A stretch of DNA of 64,000 nucleotides from assembly GCF_049847105.1 (NCBI RefSeq), contig NZ_JBNCNS010000008.1:1-64000 (forward strand). The letters run 5' to 3'. The notes below the pieces were generated by a model that saw only the letters and a list, made by a program, of their open reading frames with translations, searched no databases and was not told the origin of the DNA. The DNA is from Gordonia sp049847105 (GTDB taxonomy: Bacteria > Actinomycetota > Actinomycetes > Mycobacteriales > Mycobacteriaceae). Position numbers and translations under genes: made by a program. This document shows, in pieces, positions 1 to 8,267 of the stretch (the first letter of the stretch is position 1; the number at the start of each line of letters is the position of its first letter).

Positions 1-65
1 GCCCTCACCGCCGACCACAACACCCGCACACAACCCGACACTCAAGCAGCCGCTTGACATAGGAG

Positions 66-113
66 CTATGAGTAGCCGGCGAGCGGCAGCGAGTCGGCGT
101 ATCGAAACCCCCC
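66..113. repeat. Dispersed GTCGAGTAG...TATCGAGAC-type intergenic repeat, degenerate copy
   Basis: A degenerate copy of the intergenic element also seen near 7040-7290, 17757-17925 and 23430-23548. The recognisable parts are GAGTAGCCGG, GAGCGGCAGCGAG and CGTATCGAAAC. The rest of bases 1-155 shows no coding sequence I can support. Confidence 0.6.
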
Positions 114-155
114 GGCGACCCCCCCGAAACCCCACCACCACCCGTGACAACAAAC

Positions 156-169
156 TAGAACACGTTCTA
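156..169. promoter_or_regulatory. KstR-type operator upstream of the alpha/beta hydrolase
   Basis: TAGAACACGTTCTA matches the KstR motif TNNAACNNGTTNNA described for the mycobacterial cholesterol regulon. It ends five bases before the GTG at 175, and a candidate minus-10 TACTCT (168-173) overlaps its 3' end, so a bound repressor would cover the promoter. The same motif with the same TACTCT element precedes the flavoprotein gene near 47.2 kb. Binding is inferred from the sequence match only. Confidence 0.75.
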
Positions 170-174
170 CTCTG

Positions 175-1038
175 GTGAGCGTGGATGTCTCCTACGACGC
201 GACCAAACGCGAACTGACCACCGACCAGGGCGTACTGCGCTATCACGAGGCCGGCGACGCCTCCGCGCCGCCGTTGATCCTGCTGCACGGTTCCGGCCCC
301 GGCGTCACCGGCTGGCGCAACTACCGGGGCAATCTCGACTTCTTCGCCCAGACCCACCACTGCTACGTGGTCGAGTTCCCGGGCTTCGGCGTGAGCGACC
401 CGGTCGAGGGCCATCCGGTGCTCACCGCCGGGTCGTCGGTGATCCGCTTCATGGACGCCCTCGACATCCCGTCGGCCCCGATGATCGGCAATTCGATGGG
501 CGGCGTCGTCGGCGTGAACCTGGCGATCAAGAAGCCCGACCGTGTCGAGAAGCTCGTGACCATCGGCGGCGTCGGCCCCAACGTCTTCAGTTCCAGCCCC
601 AGCGAGGGCCTCCGATTGCTGCAGGAGTTCACCGACAATCCCGACAAGGACAAACTCGTCCGCTGGCTGACCGCGATGGTCTACGACCGGAAACTCGTCA
701 CCGAAGAACTCATCGAGGAACGCTGGGAAGCGGCGATCCATCCCGACGCCCAGAAGACCGCGCAGATGATGTACGGCTCGGCGGCGTTCGAGATGCAGCA
801 GCAGTTCATGGCTGCGTCCGACACCCCGCCCTACTGGGCGATGATGCACAAGGTCGCCTGCCCGACGCTGCTCACCTGGGGCCGCGACGACCGCGTGAGC
901 CCGCCGGACATGTCGATGGTCCCGATGCGCCTGATCCCCGAGGCCGAGCTGCACATCTTCCCGAACTGCGGCCACTGGGTGATGATCGAGGCGAAGGAGG
1001 CCTTCGAGTCGGCCGTCCGCGCGTTCCTGCTGCGCTGA
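175..1038 (+). CDS. Alpha/beta hydrolase, meta-cleavage-product hydrolase (HsaD-like) family
   Basis: A 287-residue cytosolic hydrolase resembling the C-C bond hydrolases that open ring-cleavage products, such as HsaD of cholesterol degradation. Visible elements are the oxyanion loop HGSGPG (about 38-43), nucleophile elbow GNSMGG (S107), acid D238 or D239 in GRDDR and H267 in CGHW. The GTG at 175 gives a typical family length. GTG 181 lies seven bases after a TACTCT minus-10, so a leaderless start there is equally possible. The KstR-type box at 156-169 points to control by sterols, but no other steroid-ring gene adjoins it. The exact substrate is therefore open; the fold and triad are secure. 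Confidence 0.85.
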   Translation: MSVDVSYDATKRELTTDQGVLRYHEAGDASAPPLILLHGSGPGVTGWRNYRGNLDFFAQTHHCYVVEFPGFGVSDPVEGHPVLTAGSSVIRFMDALDIPSAPMIGNSMGGVVGVNLAIKKPDRVEKLVTIGGVGPNVFSSSPSEGLRLLQEFTDNPDKDKLVRWLTAMVYDRKLVTEELIEERWEAAIHPDAQKTAQMMYGSAAFEMQQQFMAASDTPPYWAMMHKVACPTLLTWGRDDRVSPPDMSMVPMRLIPEAELHIFPNCGHWVMIEAKEAFESAVRAFLLR

Positions 1039-1046
1039 TTCGTCCT

Positions 1047-1110
1047 CGCTCACCCATTTCGTTCCCGCTCACTCGGTCGGGTGAGCGGGAACAGATTGGG
1101 TGAGCGGGAA
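1047..1110. repeat. 60-bp palindromic repeat, copy A
   Basis: An imperfect inverted repeat. The left arm begins CGCTCACCCATTTCGTTCCC and the right arm carries GGGTGAGCGGGAAC and TTGGGTGAGCG. It fills the space between two convergent genes (ends at 1038 and 1111). Near-identical palindromes occur at 2114-2182 and 38508-38567. In RNA it would fold as a long hairpin and may act as a bidirectional terminator; REP-like spread is an alternative. Confidence 0.8.
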
Positions 1111-2070
1111 TCATGCGGCGATCAAGCCGCCACGCACCAGCCACGGCCGCAGCAGGGTGGCAACACCATGCTTTTCGAGCACCGCCCAGATCCATCGGAC
1201 CACGACGAAACCCAGAGCCCGCAGCTCGTCTTCCCGGATCTTCTCACGAACGACGGCATCCGCCACGGTCTCGCCGGGACGCCGAAGCCGGCTGTACTTC
1301 TCCAGGCCGTCGAACTCGCCGATGACACCCTGCGAACCGTCCGCGCCTGCCTCCCAGTCGAAGTCGGCCCGATACTCCTTACGCCCACACTGGAAGGTGT
1401 GTTGCAGCCGCGGAGTGGGCAGGCCGGCGTCGATCATCTGTGCGCGACTCCAGGACTCGCCGACACTCTCCGACAGCGCGTCCGACAGCGGAAGCGCGCG
1501 ACGAGCCGCATTGACGCCTCGACGACGCCGGGTACCGAGAATCTTCGTCATCAATTCGTCGTCCGCGCCAAGCCGTTTCGCGCCGTCGAACACGGTGAGC
1601 GCCTGTGCGAAATCCCCTGCGCAGGCGATGTCGACCGCGGTCCGCTCGAGACCGGTCACGCGGATGCCGTCGACCTCGGTGATCTCATCGGGACGAAGTA
1701 GTGCGGCGTGAATGTGTCGTTGCGCTCGCATCGACCCACCGGAGCGCTTTCCGTTGGTGACGTGAACGCGTTCGCGATCGGGTTTGAGCAACGGGAGTTT
1801 GTGTACCGCCGCAGATGATTCGTGGCTGAGTGGATGTGGAATCTCGCCGACGAGACCGGACGTGGCAGTGGCGATCGAGCGTAGGCGGTACAACTCGTCG
1901 GCGCCGGCCGGCCCGGTGAAGGAGTCGCTGTTCTCGACGAACGCTCCGCGGGTCAGCCGGCGGAGGTCCTTCTTCCGGACGGCAGCGGCGAGGTGATCGT
2001 CACCGATGTCGCGGGCCAGCGCGGCCTCGCGTCGGATGATCCCGAATCGGTCTTTGGAGTATGCGGTCAT
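1111..2070 (-). CDS. AbiEi-antitoxin-like / DUF559 domain protein
   Basis: A 319-residue protein of the common actinobacterial family annotated as type IV toxin-antitoxin AbiEi antitoxin domain or DUF559. The N-terminus looks like a winged helix (LARDIGDDHLAAAVRKKDL followed by LTRGAF). A middle block reads TGLERTAVDIACAGDF. The C-terminus resembles the Vsr/restriction-endonuclease fold, with an acidic EFDGLEKY motif and a closing LGFVVVRW. I chose ATG 2070 because the upstream in-frame codons lie in the flanking palindromic repeat. No AbiEii toxin partner lies next to it. It stands alone between two copies of that repeat, and its role is unknown; nuclease or antitoxin activity is not shown. 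Confidence 0.75.
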   Translation of the reverse strand: MTAYSKDRFGIIRREAALARDIGDDHLAAAVRKKDLRRLTRGAFVENSDSFTGPAGADELYRLRSIATATSGLVGEIPHPLSHESSAAVHKLPLLKPDRERVHVTNGKRSGGSMRAQRHIHAALLRPDEITEVDGIRVTGLERTAVDIACAGDFAQALTVFDGAKRLGADDELMTKILGTRRRRGVNAARRALPLSDALSESVGESWSRAQMIDAGLPTPRLQHTFQCGRKEYRADFDWEAGADGSQGVIGEFDGLEKYSRLRRPGETVADAVVREKIREDELRALGFVVVRWIWAVLEKHGVATLLRPWLVRGGLIAA

Positions 2071-2113
2071 GAAACTCAGACGCAAGGCGGGCCGGGTCGG
2101 TTCCCGGTGGGAT

Positions 2114-2182
2114 TTTCGCTCACCCAATCCGTTCCCGCTCACCATGCAGGATGCGCGGGAACGAGATGGGTGAGCGGGAAAC
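2114..2182. repeat. 60-bp palindromic repeat, copy B
   Basis: Same element as at 1047-1110 and 38508-38567. The left arm (from 2117) reads CGCTCACCCAATCCGTTCCC and the right arm (to 2180) reads GAGATGGGTGAGCGGG. It lies just upstream of the AbiEi-like gene and downstream of fadB, so copies A and B bracket the AbiEi-like gene. Confidence 0.8.
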
Positions 2183-2232
2183 GACGAAGGGGCCCCGACC
2201 TCGGCCGGGACCCCTCGTCAGTTCAGCTCAGC

Positions 2233-4407
2233 TCAGAACTTCTCACCCTTGGCTGCCTTGTCGACCAGCGACTGCGGCGGCTCGAAGTGCTTGCCGTACT
2301 TGCTCGCCAGGTCGCGGCTGCGGTCGACGAAGCCCTGCAGGCCACCCTCGTACTGGTTGATGTACTGGATGACACCACCGGTCCAGGCCGGGAAGCCGAT
2401 ACCGAAGATCGACCCGATGTTGGCGTCCTCGACGGAGGTGAGCACACCTTCGTCGAAGCACTTCACGGTCTCGAGGGCCTCGGCGAAGAGCATGCGCTCC
2501 TGCATGTCCTCGAACGGGATCTCCGTGGTGCCCGACTTGAAGTGGTCACGCCCACCGGTCCACAGTCCGGTGCGCTTGCCGTTCTCGTCGTAGTCGTAGA
2601 AGCCCTTGCCGTCCTTCTTGGCGGTGCGGCCGTTCTCGACCATCCAGTCGACGACGGCGTTGCTGCCGTGCTCCGGGATCGACTTGCCCTCGGCCTTGAG
2701 CGCGGCCTCGGTCTCCTTGCGGATCTTCTGCGGCAGCGTCAGGGTCAGCTCGTCCATCAGCTGCAGCGGCGCGGCCGGGTAACCGGCCTGGGTGCCCGCA
2801 TGCTCGATGAACGCCGGCTCCACACCTTCGCCGACAGCCGCGACGGCCTCGTTGATGAAGGTGCCGATCACGCGGCTGGTGAAGAAGCCACGGCTGTCGT
2901 TGACCACGATCGGGGTCTTGCGGATCGCCATCGTGTAGTCGATGACCTTGGCCAGCACCTCATCCGAGGTCTTCTCGCCGCGGATGATCTCCACGAGCGG
3001 CATCTTGTCGACCGGCGAGAAGAAGTGGATACCGATGAAGTCCTCTTGGCGCTGCACGCCCTGGGCGAGGCTCGTGATCGGCAGCGTCGAGGTGTTGGAA
3101 CCCAGGACGGCGTCAGGCTCGACGACACCCTCGATCTCCTGGAACACCTTGTGCTTCACCTCGACCGACTCGAACGCGGCCTCGATGACGAGGTCGACAC
3201 CCTTGAAGTCGGCGGGATCGATCGTCGGCGTGATCCGCGCGAGCAGAGCGTCGCTCTTCTCCTGCGTGGTCTTGCCCTTGGCGAGCGCCTTCTCCTCGAG
3301 CTTCTCGGAGTACGCCTTGCCCTTCTTGGCGGCGTCGAGGTCGATGTCCTTGAGCACCACCTCGATACCGGCCTTGGCCGAGACGTACGCGATTGCCGCG
3401 CCCATCATGCCCGCGCCGATCACACCGACCTTCTTGGCCTGGTACTTCGGGTAGCCCTCGGGACGCGACCCACCGTTGTTGATGTGCTGCAGGTCGAAGA
3501 AGAACGCCTTGATCATGTTCTGCGCGACCTGGCCGGTGACCAGCGAGACGAAGTAGCGGGTCTCGATGATGTCGGCGGTGTCCACGTCGACGTAGGCACC
3601 CTCGACCGCGGCGGCCAGGATGGCCCGCGGCGCAGGCATGTTGGCACCCTTGATCTGCTTGCGCAGCAATGCCGGCAGAGCAGGCAGGTTGGCGGCGAAG
3701 GCCGGGTTGGTGGGAGCACCACCCGGGATCTTGTAGCCCTTCTTGTCCCATGGCTGCTGAGCCTCGGGATTCGCGGCGATCCATGCCTTGGCGGCCGGGA
3801 CCAGCTCCTCGATCGAGCCGACGACCTCGTCGACCAGTCCGGTCTCCTTGGCCTTGGTCGGGTTGAACCGCGTGCCCTGCAACAGGACACCCATCAGGGC
3901 GTTCTGGATGCCGAGCAGACGGACGGTGCGGACCACGCCGCCACCGCCGGGCAGCAGCCCGAGCGTCGCCTCGGGCAGACCGATCTGGACACCCTTGACG
4001 TCAGCAGCAACGCGGTAGTGGGTGTGCAGGGCGATCTCGAGGCCACCGCCGAGAGCGGCGCCGTTGATCGCCGCGACGACCGGCTTGCCGAGGGTCTCCA
4101 GCCGGCGCATGACCTTCTTCATGGCGTTGGTGCGCTCGGTGATCGCGGTGGCGATCTCTTCCTTGGATTCCGAGCCTCGATCGCTGCTCATGTCCTTGAG
4201 GTCGCCGCCGGCGAAGAAGGTCTTCTTCGCCGAGGTGAGCACGACACCCGTGATGTCGTCCTTCTCCGCCTCGAGGCGATCGACGATCCCGGGCAGCGAG
4301 GTCATGAACAGCTCGTTCATGGTGTTGGCGCCCTGGTTGGGGTCGTCCATGGTCAGGATGACGACGCCATCGGCGTCCTTCTCCCAGTTGAACATGTTGT
4401 CACTCAT
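2233..4407 (-). CDS. fadB: FadB: enoyl-CoA hydratase / 3-hydroxyacyl-CoA dehydrogenase, fatty-acid oxidation alpha subunit
   Basis: A 724-residue bifunctional beta-oxidation enzyme: hydration of 2-enoyl-CoA, then NAD-dependent oxidation of the 3-hydroxyacyl-CoA. The N-terminal crotonase domain shows FAGGDLKDM (near residue 67), ALGGGLEIAL and the GLLPGGGGVVR block. A Rossmann motif VGVIGAGMMG follows near residue 328, then GIHFFSPVDKMPLVEI and GFFTSRV of the dehydrogenase C-domain. Length and partner match mycobacterial Rv0860. I prefer ATG 4407 to the in-frame ATG at 4443 because it gives the usual N-terminus MSDNMFNWEK with AGAAAG upstream. fadA lies 111 bases upstream on the same strand, so the two are probably cotranscribed and form one complex. 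Confidence 0.95.
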   Translation of the reverse strand: MSDNMFNWEKDADGVVILTMDDPNQGANTMNELFMTSLPGIVDRLEAEKDDITGVVLTSAKKTFFAGGDLKDMSSDRGSESKEEIATAITERTNAMKKVMRRLETLGKPVVAAINGAALGGGLEIALHTHYRVAADVKGVQIGLPEATLGLLPGGGGVVRTVRLLGIQNALMGVLLQGTRFNPTKAKETGLVDEVVGSIEELVPAAKAWIAANPEAQQPWDKKGYKIPGGAPTNPAFAANLPALPALLRKQIKGANMPAPRAILAAAVEGAYVDVDTADIIETRYFVSLVTGQVAQNMIKAFFFDLQHINNGGSRPEGYPKYQAKKVGVIGAGMMGAAIAYVSAKAGIEVVLKDIDLDAAKKGKAYSEKLEEKALAKGKTTQEKSDALLARITPTIDPADFKGVDLVIEAAFESVEVKHKVFQEIEGVVEPDAVLGSNTSTLPITSLAQGVQRQEDFIGIHFFSPVDKMPLVEIIRGEKTSDEVLAKVIDYTMAIRKTPIVVNDSRGFFTSRVIGTFINEAVAAVGEGVEPAFIEHAGTQAGYPAAPLQLMDELTLTLPQKIRKETEAALKAEGKSIPEHGSNAVVDWMVENGRTAKKDGKGFYDYDENGKRTGLWTGGRDHFKSGTTEIPFEDMQERMLFAEALETVKCFDEGVLTSVEDANIGSIFGIGFPAWTGGVIQYINQYEGGLQGFVDRSRDLASKYGKHFEPPQSLVDKAAKGEKF

Positions 4408-4448
4408 GTGTTTCGAAGATTCTTTCTGTGAATGTGAGGCCAATCCCT

Positions 4449-4496
4449 CGATCCCTGAGGAGTATCGCGAGGAACGAGCGATGCGTCACGAAGGGT
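4449..4496. repeat. CCCTGAGGAG-family repeat inside the fadA-fadB gap
   Basis: Contains CGATCCCTGAGGAG and GCGTCACGAAGGG, the two conserved blocks of the tandem element at 25905-25989. It occupies most of the 111-bp fadA-fadB spacer, so it would be part of the fad transcript. Confidence 0.6.
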
Positions 4497-4518
4497 CGAA
4501 GGTGACTGTCCCGCAGGA

Positions 4519-5730
4519 TCAGAGACGCTCGATGATGGTCGCGACGCCCATGCCGCCGCCGATGCACAGCGTGACCAGGCCGTAGCGGCCGCCGGTGCGC
4601 TCGAGCTCGTCGAGGCAGGTGCCGAAGATCATCGCGCCGGTCGCGCCGAGCGGGTGACCCATGGCGATCGCGCCGCCGTTGACGTTGACCTTCTCGTGCG
4701 GGATCTTCAGATCCTTCATCCACTTCAAGACGACCGACGCGAACGCCTCGTTCAGCTCGAAGACGTCGATGTCGTCGACGGTCAGTCCGGCCTTCTTGAG
4801 GGCCAGCTCGGTGGCCGGGGTCGGGCCGGTGAGCATGATGGTCGGCTCGCTGCCGATCTCGGCGAAGGTGACGATGCGGCCGCGCGGGGTGAGCCCGTTG
4901 CGCTTGCCCGCTTCTTCGCTGCCGAGGAGCACCAGACCGGAACCGTCGACGATGCCGGAGCTGTTGCCACCGGTGTGGATGTGGTTGATCTTCTCGACCG
5001 AGTGGTACTTCTGCAGCGCCACGTCGTCGAAGCCGGCCATGTCCGCGAGCGCCTGGAAGGCGGGCTTGAGCTTGCCGAGGCTCTCGACGGTGCTGCCGGG
5101 ACGGCGGTGCTCGTCCTGATCGAGCACGATGACACCGTTGATGTCACGCACCGGGACCACTGACTTCGCGAAATAGCCGGAGGTCCAAGCCTTCTCGGCA
5201 CGCACCTGCGACTCGGCGGCGAACGCGTCGACGTCGTCGCGGCTGAATCCCTCGATGGTGGCGATCAGGTCCGCACCGATGCCCTGCGGGACGATGTAGT
5301 TGTCGTACGCGGTGGCCGGGTCGGTGAACAGTGCGCCACCGTCGGAACCCATCGGGACGCGCGACATCGACTCGACACCACCCGCGAGAACCAGGTCGTC
5401 GAAGCCGGACGCGACCTTGGCGGCGGCCAGGTTGGTGGCCTCCAGACCGGACGCGCAGAACCGGTTGATCTGGGTGCCGGGGACGCTCTCGGGCAGACCG
5501 CTGTTCAGTGCCGCGGTGCGAGAGATGACCGCGCCCTGCTCGCCGACCGGTGAGACGACGCCCAGAACGACGTCGTTGACCTCGGCGGGATCGAGACCGC
5601 CGTGACGGGACAGGACCTCGTTGATCAGCCCGGAGACCAGATCGACCGGCTTGACGCTGTGCAGCGAGCCGCCGCGCTGCTTGCCACGGGGCGTACGGAT
5701 CGCCTCGTAGATGAATGCTTGATCAGCCAC
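4519..5730 (-). CDS. fadA: FadA: acetyl-CoA C-acyltransferase (3-ketoacyl-CoA thiolase)
   Basis: A 403-residue thiolase catalysing the last step of beta-oxidation, cleaving 3-ketoacyl-CoA with CoA. Catalytic residues are in place: C92 in NRFCASGLEA, H359 in GAIAMGHPLGATGA and C389 in TLCIGGGMG. The N-terminus ADQAFIYEAIRTPRGKQRGG aligns with Rv0859 when the GTG at 5730 is used, and AAAGGA sits nine bases upstream; the further in-frame start at 5757 lacks this support. It is first of the fadA-fadB pair. The gene is divergent from a tandem-TetR gene, with an AACCA/TGGTT inverted repeat between them, so control by that regulator is plausible. Confidence 0.95.
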   Translation of the reverse strand: MADQAFIYEAIRTPRGKQRGGSLHSVKPVDLVSGLINEVLSRHGGLDPAEVNDVVLGVVSPVGEQGAVISRTAALNSGLPESVPGTQINRFCASGLEATNLAAAKVASGFDDLVLAGGVESMSRVPMGSDGGALFTDPATAYDNYIVPQGIGADLIATIEGFSRDDVDAFAAESQVRAEKAWTSGYFAKSVVPVRDINGVIVLDQDEHRRPGSTVESLGKLKPAFQALADMAGFDDVALQKYHSVEKINHIHTGGNSSGIVDGSGLVLLGSEEAGKRNGLTPRGRIVTFAEIGSEPTIMLTGPTPATELALKKAGLTVDDIDVFELNEAFASVVLKWMKDLKIPHEKVNVNGGAIAMGHPLGATGAMIFGTCLDELERTGGRYGLVTLCIGGGMGVATIIERL

Positions 5731-5751
5731 GTTGAGTGTTCCTTTCGCATG

Positions 5752-5765
5752 AACCATGTGTGGTT
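5752..5765. promoter_or_regulatory. Candidate operator in the fadA / tetR divergent region
   Basis: Inverted repeat AACCA-TGTG-TGGTT in the 129-bp gap between fadA (minus) and the tandem-TetR gene (plus), 22 bases upstream of the fadA GTG. TetR-family regulators often bind such sites near their own divergent promoters. The assignment rests on position and symmetry only. Confidence 0.4.
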
Positions 5766-5859
5766 ACTCAACCAGGCTAACGCGGAATAACTTCCTTGGC
5801 CATACCGGGTGGTCAGGTGCCCACTCGCCGAGGGAAACATGCGCTATGGTCGATTCACC

Positions 5860-7035
5860 ATGTCTACCCCGAAACCCGGCAGGCGCACGCGGCCGGCCGA
5901 CCGCAAGGGACAGCTCGTCGACCATGCCGCGACGCTGTTCCTGGAACGCGGCTACCCGCAGGTGTCGGTCGCCGACATCGCACGGGCCGCAGGCGTGACC
6001 GCGCCGTCGGTGTACCGGCATTTCGCCGACAAACAGTCGCTTCTGGCCGCGGCCGTGCTGGCCGGCGTGGACGATCTCGAGGCCTGTACCGACCGCGCCC
6101 TGAGCGCCGCACCGACGCCGGGAGTGGATCGACTCATCGCCACCGTGTGCACCCTGGGCGTGCGACGTCCCGAGGCGACGTCGCTGTGGCGGTGGGCCAG
6201 CCAGCACCTGACCGACGACCAGAACCGTGAGGTGGTGCTGCGCACCCGGGAGATCCTGCATCGGTGGGCGGCCGCGCTCTCCGAGGGCACCGACCTCACC
6301 GATCGCGAGGCGGTCACCCTCGCGTGGGCGGTCCTCAGCGTCGCCGGGAGTCTGTCGGTGCACAACATCCGGATGCCGGCCGGGCGGGCCCTCGATGAGC
6401 TCGACACCCTGGTCCGCCGGGCGATCGCCCTGCACCCCGCCGGCGCCCCACCGTTGCCGTCGATGCCGCCTCCCGGAGCCGGACCGCCCACCCGCCGCGA
6501 CGAGATCCTGGACGCCGCCGCCGCACTGTTCGCGGTGCGCGGATACGCCGGTGTCGGGGTCGACGACATCGGCGCGGCAGTCGGGATCACCGGACCGAGC
6601 GTGTACAAGCACTTCAGTTCCAAGTTGTCGATCCTGCTCGGCATCGGCCAGCGCAGCGCCACCCGCCTGGAGGCCGGCGTGATGGCCGCCTGGACGACCA
6701 CCTCGGATCCGGCAAAACTGCTTGCGTTGCTGGTGGATTCGTACGTCAACGTGATCACCTCCACCCCGGACCTGTCGGTGGCGTTCAACAACTCGTTCGC
6801 ACTGTCGGGGCAGCCGACGGCGTCCGATCTCGTCGACGTGCAGCGCCGTTATGTCGCGCGGTGGATGGATCTGCTGCTGCAGATCCATCCCACCCTGACG
6901 CGCGAACGTGCCGCCGTCGACGTCCACGGGGCGCTGAGCATCGTCAATGACGCGATCCGGATGCGACGCGGCACCCGACGTCCCGAATTCGGTGCGCAGA
7001 TGGCGTATCTGATGAAGGGCGTGCTGGACATCTGA
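5860..7035 (+). CDS. TetR-family regulator with two tandem TetR units
   Basis: A 391-residue protein containing two complete TetR N-terminal DNA-binding regions in one chain. The first is at about residues 15-60 (VADIARAAGVTAPSVYRHF) and the second at about 211-256 (VDDIGAAVGITGPSVYKHF). Each is followed by a helical ligand or dimer domain, so it looks like an internal duplication; usual TetR length is about 200. ATG 5860 is preferred to the ATG at 5809 because family members begin just before the first helix. It is divergent from fadA-fadB, which suggests control of beta-oxidation in response to an acyl-CoA or fatty acid. Ligand and targets are not visible. Confidence 0.85.
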   Translation: MSTPKPGRRTRPADRKGQLVDHAATLFLERGYPQVSVADIARAAGVTAPSVYRHFADKQSLLAAAVLAGVDDLEACTDRALSAAPTPGVDRLIATVCTLGVRRPEATSLWRWASQHLTDDQNREVVLRTREILHRWAAALSEGTDLTDREAVTLAWAVLSVAGSLSVHNIRMPAGRALDELDTLVRRAIALHPAGAPPLPSMPPPGAGPPTRRDEILDAAAALFAVRGYAGVGVDDIGAAVGITGPSVYKHFSSKLSILLGIGQRSATRLEAGVMAAWTTTSDPAKLLALLVDSYVNVITSTPDLSVAFNNSFALSGQPTASDLVDVQRRYVARWMDLLLQIHPTLTRERAAVDVHGALSIVNDAIRMRRGTRRPEFGAQMAYLMKGVLDI

Positions 7036-7039
7036 GAGG

Positions 7040-7300
7040 TGGTCTCGATACGCCTCCTCGCTACGCTCGTCGGCTACTCGACCGGCGGCTCAATCCTTCG
7101 CCCGCCGGCGCTTGCGACACCTCCCGGCGGTCGAGTAGGCACCGAGCGCAGCAGGCCCACCCACCGCCGGTCGAGTAGGCACCGAGCGCAGCAGGCCCAC
7201 CCTCCGGCGGTCGAGTAGGCACCGAGCGCAGCAGGCCCACCCACCGGCGGTCGAGTAGGCACCGAGCGCAGCGAGGCGCCGTATCGAGACCACACCCCTC
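7040..7300. repeat. GTCGAGTAG...TATCGAGAC element with an internal 40-bp tandem array
   Basis: The outer parts (GTCTCGATACG near 7042 and CGTATCGAGAC near 7280) are inverted copies of the dispersed element. Between them TCGAGTAGGCACCGAGCGCA recurs at 7131, 7171, 7211 and 7251, an exact 40-bp period; the units differ by a few bases. The array fills the 288-bp gap before the cyclase gene. It encodes no plausible protein and lacks the spacer diversity of a CRISPR array. Confidence 0.85.
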
Positions 7301-7323
7301 CACCGTTCTCTATGCTGAATCCC

Positions 7324-8241
7324 GTGACCGGACCCGACGGCGACACACCCGCCCGCTACACCCGCGACGAACTGATCGCCGAGCTCGGCCTCTCCCCCGA
7401 GTACGCGGAAAAGGTCTGGAACGCTTTCGGTTTCGCACGACGTTCGACACCGGACAAGATCTTCAGTGACGCCGACGTCGCCGCGCTCCGGCTCTTCGCC
7501 GACTCCGAGTCGACCATGCCGCAGGAAGCCCAGGTCGCCACCGCCCGCGCGATCGGTCAGACCATGTCGCGCCTCGCGGACTGGCAGGCAGATCAGCTGC
7601 GTGAACTCGACCGCAACCCCGACGTCCCGTGGTCGATCAGCCAGATGACCGGAGCGCTCGGACAGATCCAGCAACTGATCTGGCGCCGACACCTCGCGCT
7701 TGCCCTCGAGCGCGACGTCGAACGCGATACCGACGAACGTCTCGATCTGGTGGTGGGATTCGCCGACATCGTCGGCTACACCAGTCTGTCGCGCCGCATC
7801 GCCCTCGAAGAACTCGAGGAACTCCTCGAATCGTTCGAAGAGGACACCTTCGAGATCGTCGCGGCCAACGGCGGGCATGTCGTGAAAACCCTTGGTGATG
7901 CGGTCATGTTCACCTCCCATGACCCGGCATCCGCCGCAGCCATCGCGATCGCGTTGCACGAACTGTCCACCGGGGAAAGGATTCCACCGCTACGCGCGGG
8001 TATGGCGCGGGGCCGCGTCTTGAGTCGCCTCGGTGACGTGTTCGGTGAGCCGGTCAACATCGCCGCACGTCTGGCCGGATCCGCCCGGCCGGGCACGACG
8101 CTCGTCGACGAGGCGCTGGCCGAGAGTCTCACCGACGACGACAGGTTCTATCTGAAGTCGGTGCCCACCTTGAGTGTTCGTGGCTACAAGCGACTGAGGG
8201 CGCGCGCCCTCGAGTTGAACAGGCATTTCGACGGATCGTGA
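7324..8241 (+). CDS. Class III adenylate/guanylate cyclase with Rv1264-like N-terminal regulatory domain
   Basis: A 305-residue cytosolic cyclase. The N-terminal 140 or so residues are helical and resemble the autoinhibitory, pH-responsive domain of Rv1264-type enzymes. The C-terminal catalytic domain has metal-binding FADIVGYTSLSR, then VKTLGDAVMF with the second Asp and the substrate Lys, and GDVFGEPVNIAARL with the Asp, Asn and Arg expected of an active cyclase. TATGCT (7311-7316) is followed seven bases later by GTG 7324, the arrangement of a leaderless actinobacterial transcript. The in-frame ATG at 7312 would fall inside that minus-10. It stands alone after the repeat array. cAMP is the likely product. 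Confidence 0.88.
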   Translation: MTGPDGDTPARYTRDELIAELGLSPEYAEKVWNAFGFARRSTPDKIFSDADVAALRLFADSESTMPQEAQVATARAIGQTMSRLADWQADQLRELDRNPDVPWSISQMTGALGQIQQLIWRRHLALALERDVERDTDERLDLVVGFADIVGYTSLSRRIALEELEELLESFEEDTFEIVAANGGHVVKTLGDAVMFTSHDPASAAAIAIALHELSTGERIPPLRAGMARGRVLSRLGDVFGEPVNIAARLAGSARPGTTLVDEALAESLTDDDRFYLKSVPTLSVRGYKRLRARALELNRHFDGS

Positions 8242-8267
8242 ACCTCTGACGCAACCCGTCCGCATTC

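Noticed and set aside
1993..4431. Very long open frame on the plus strand opposite fadB (about 800 codons)
   Set aside because: It is antisense to a clearly conserved fadB and rich in Arg, Asp, Leu and Gly, the typical shadow in high-GC DNA. No family match or ribosome-binding site.
7125..7290. CRISPR-like array
   Set aside because: The 40-bp units are tandem with no unique spacers and no cas genes; it is a simple tandem repeat.
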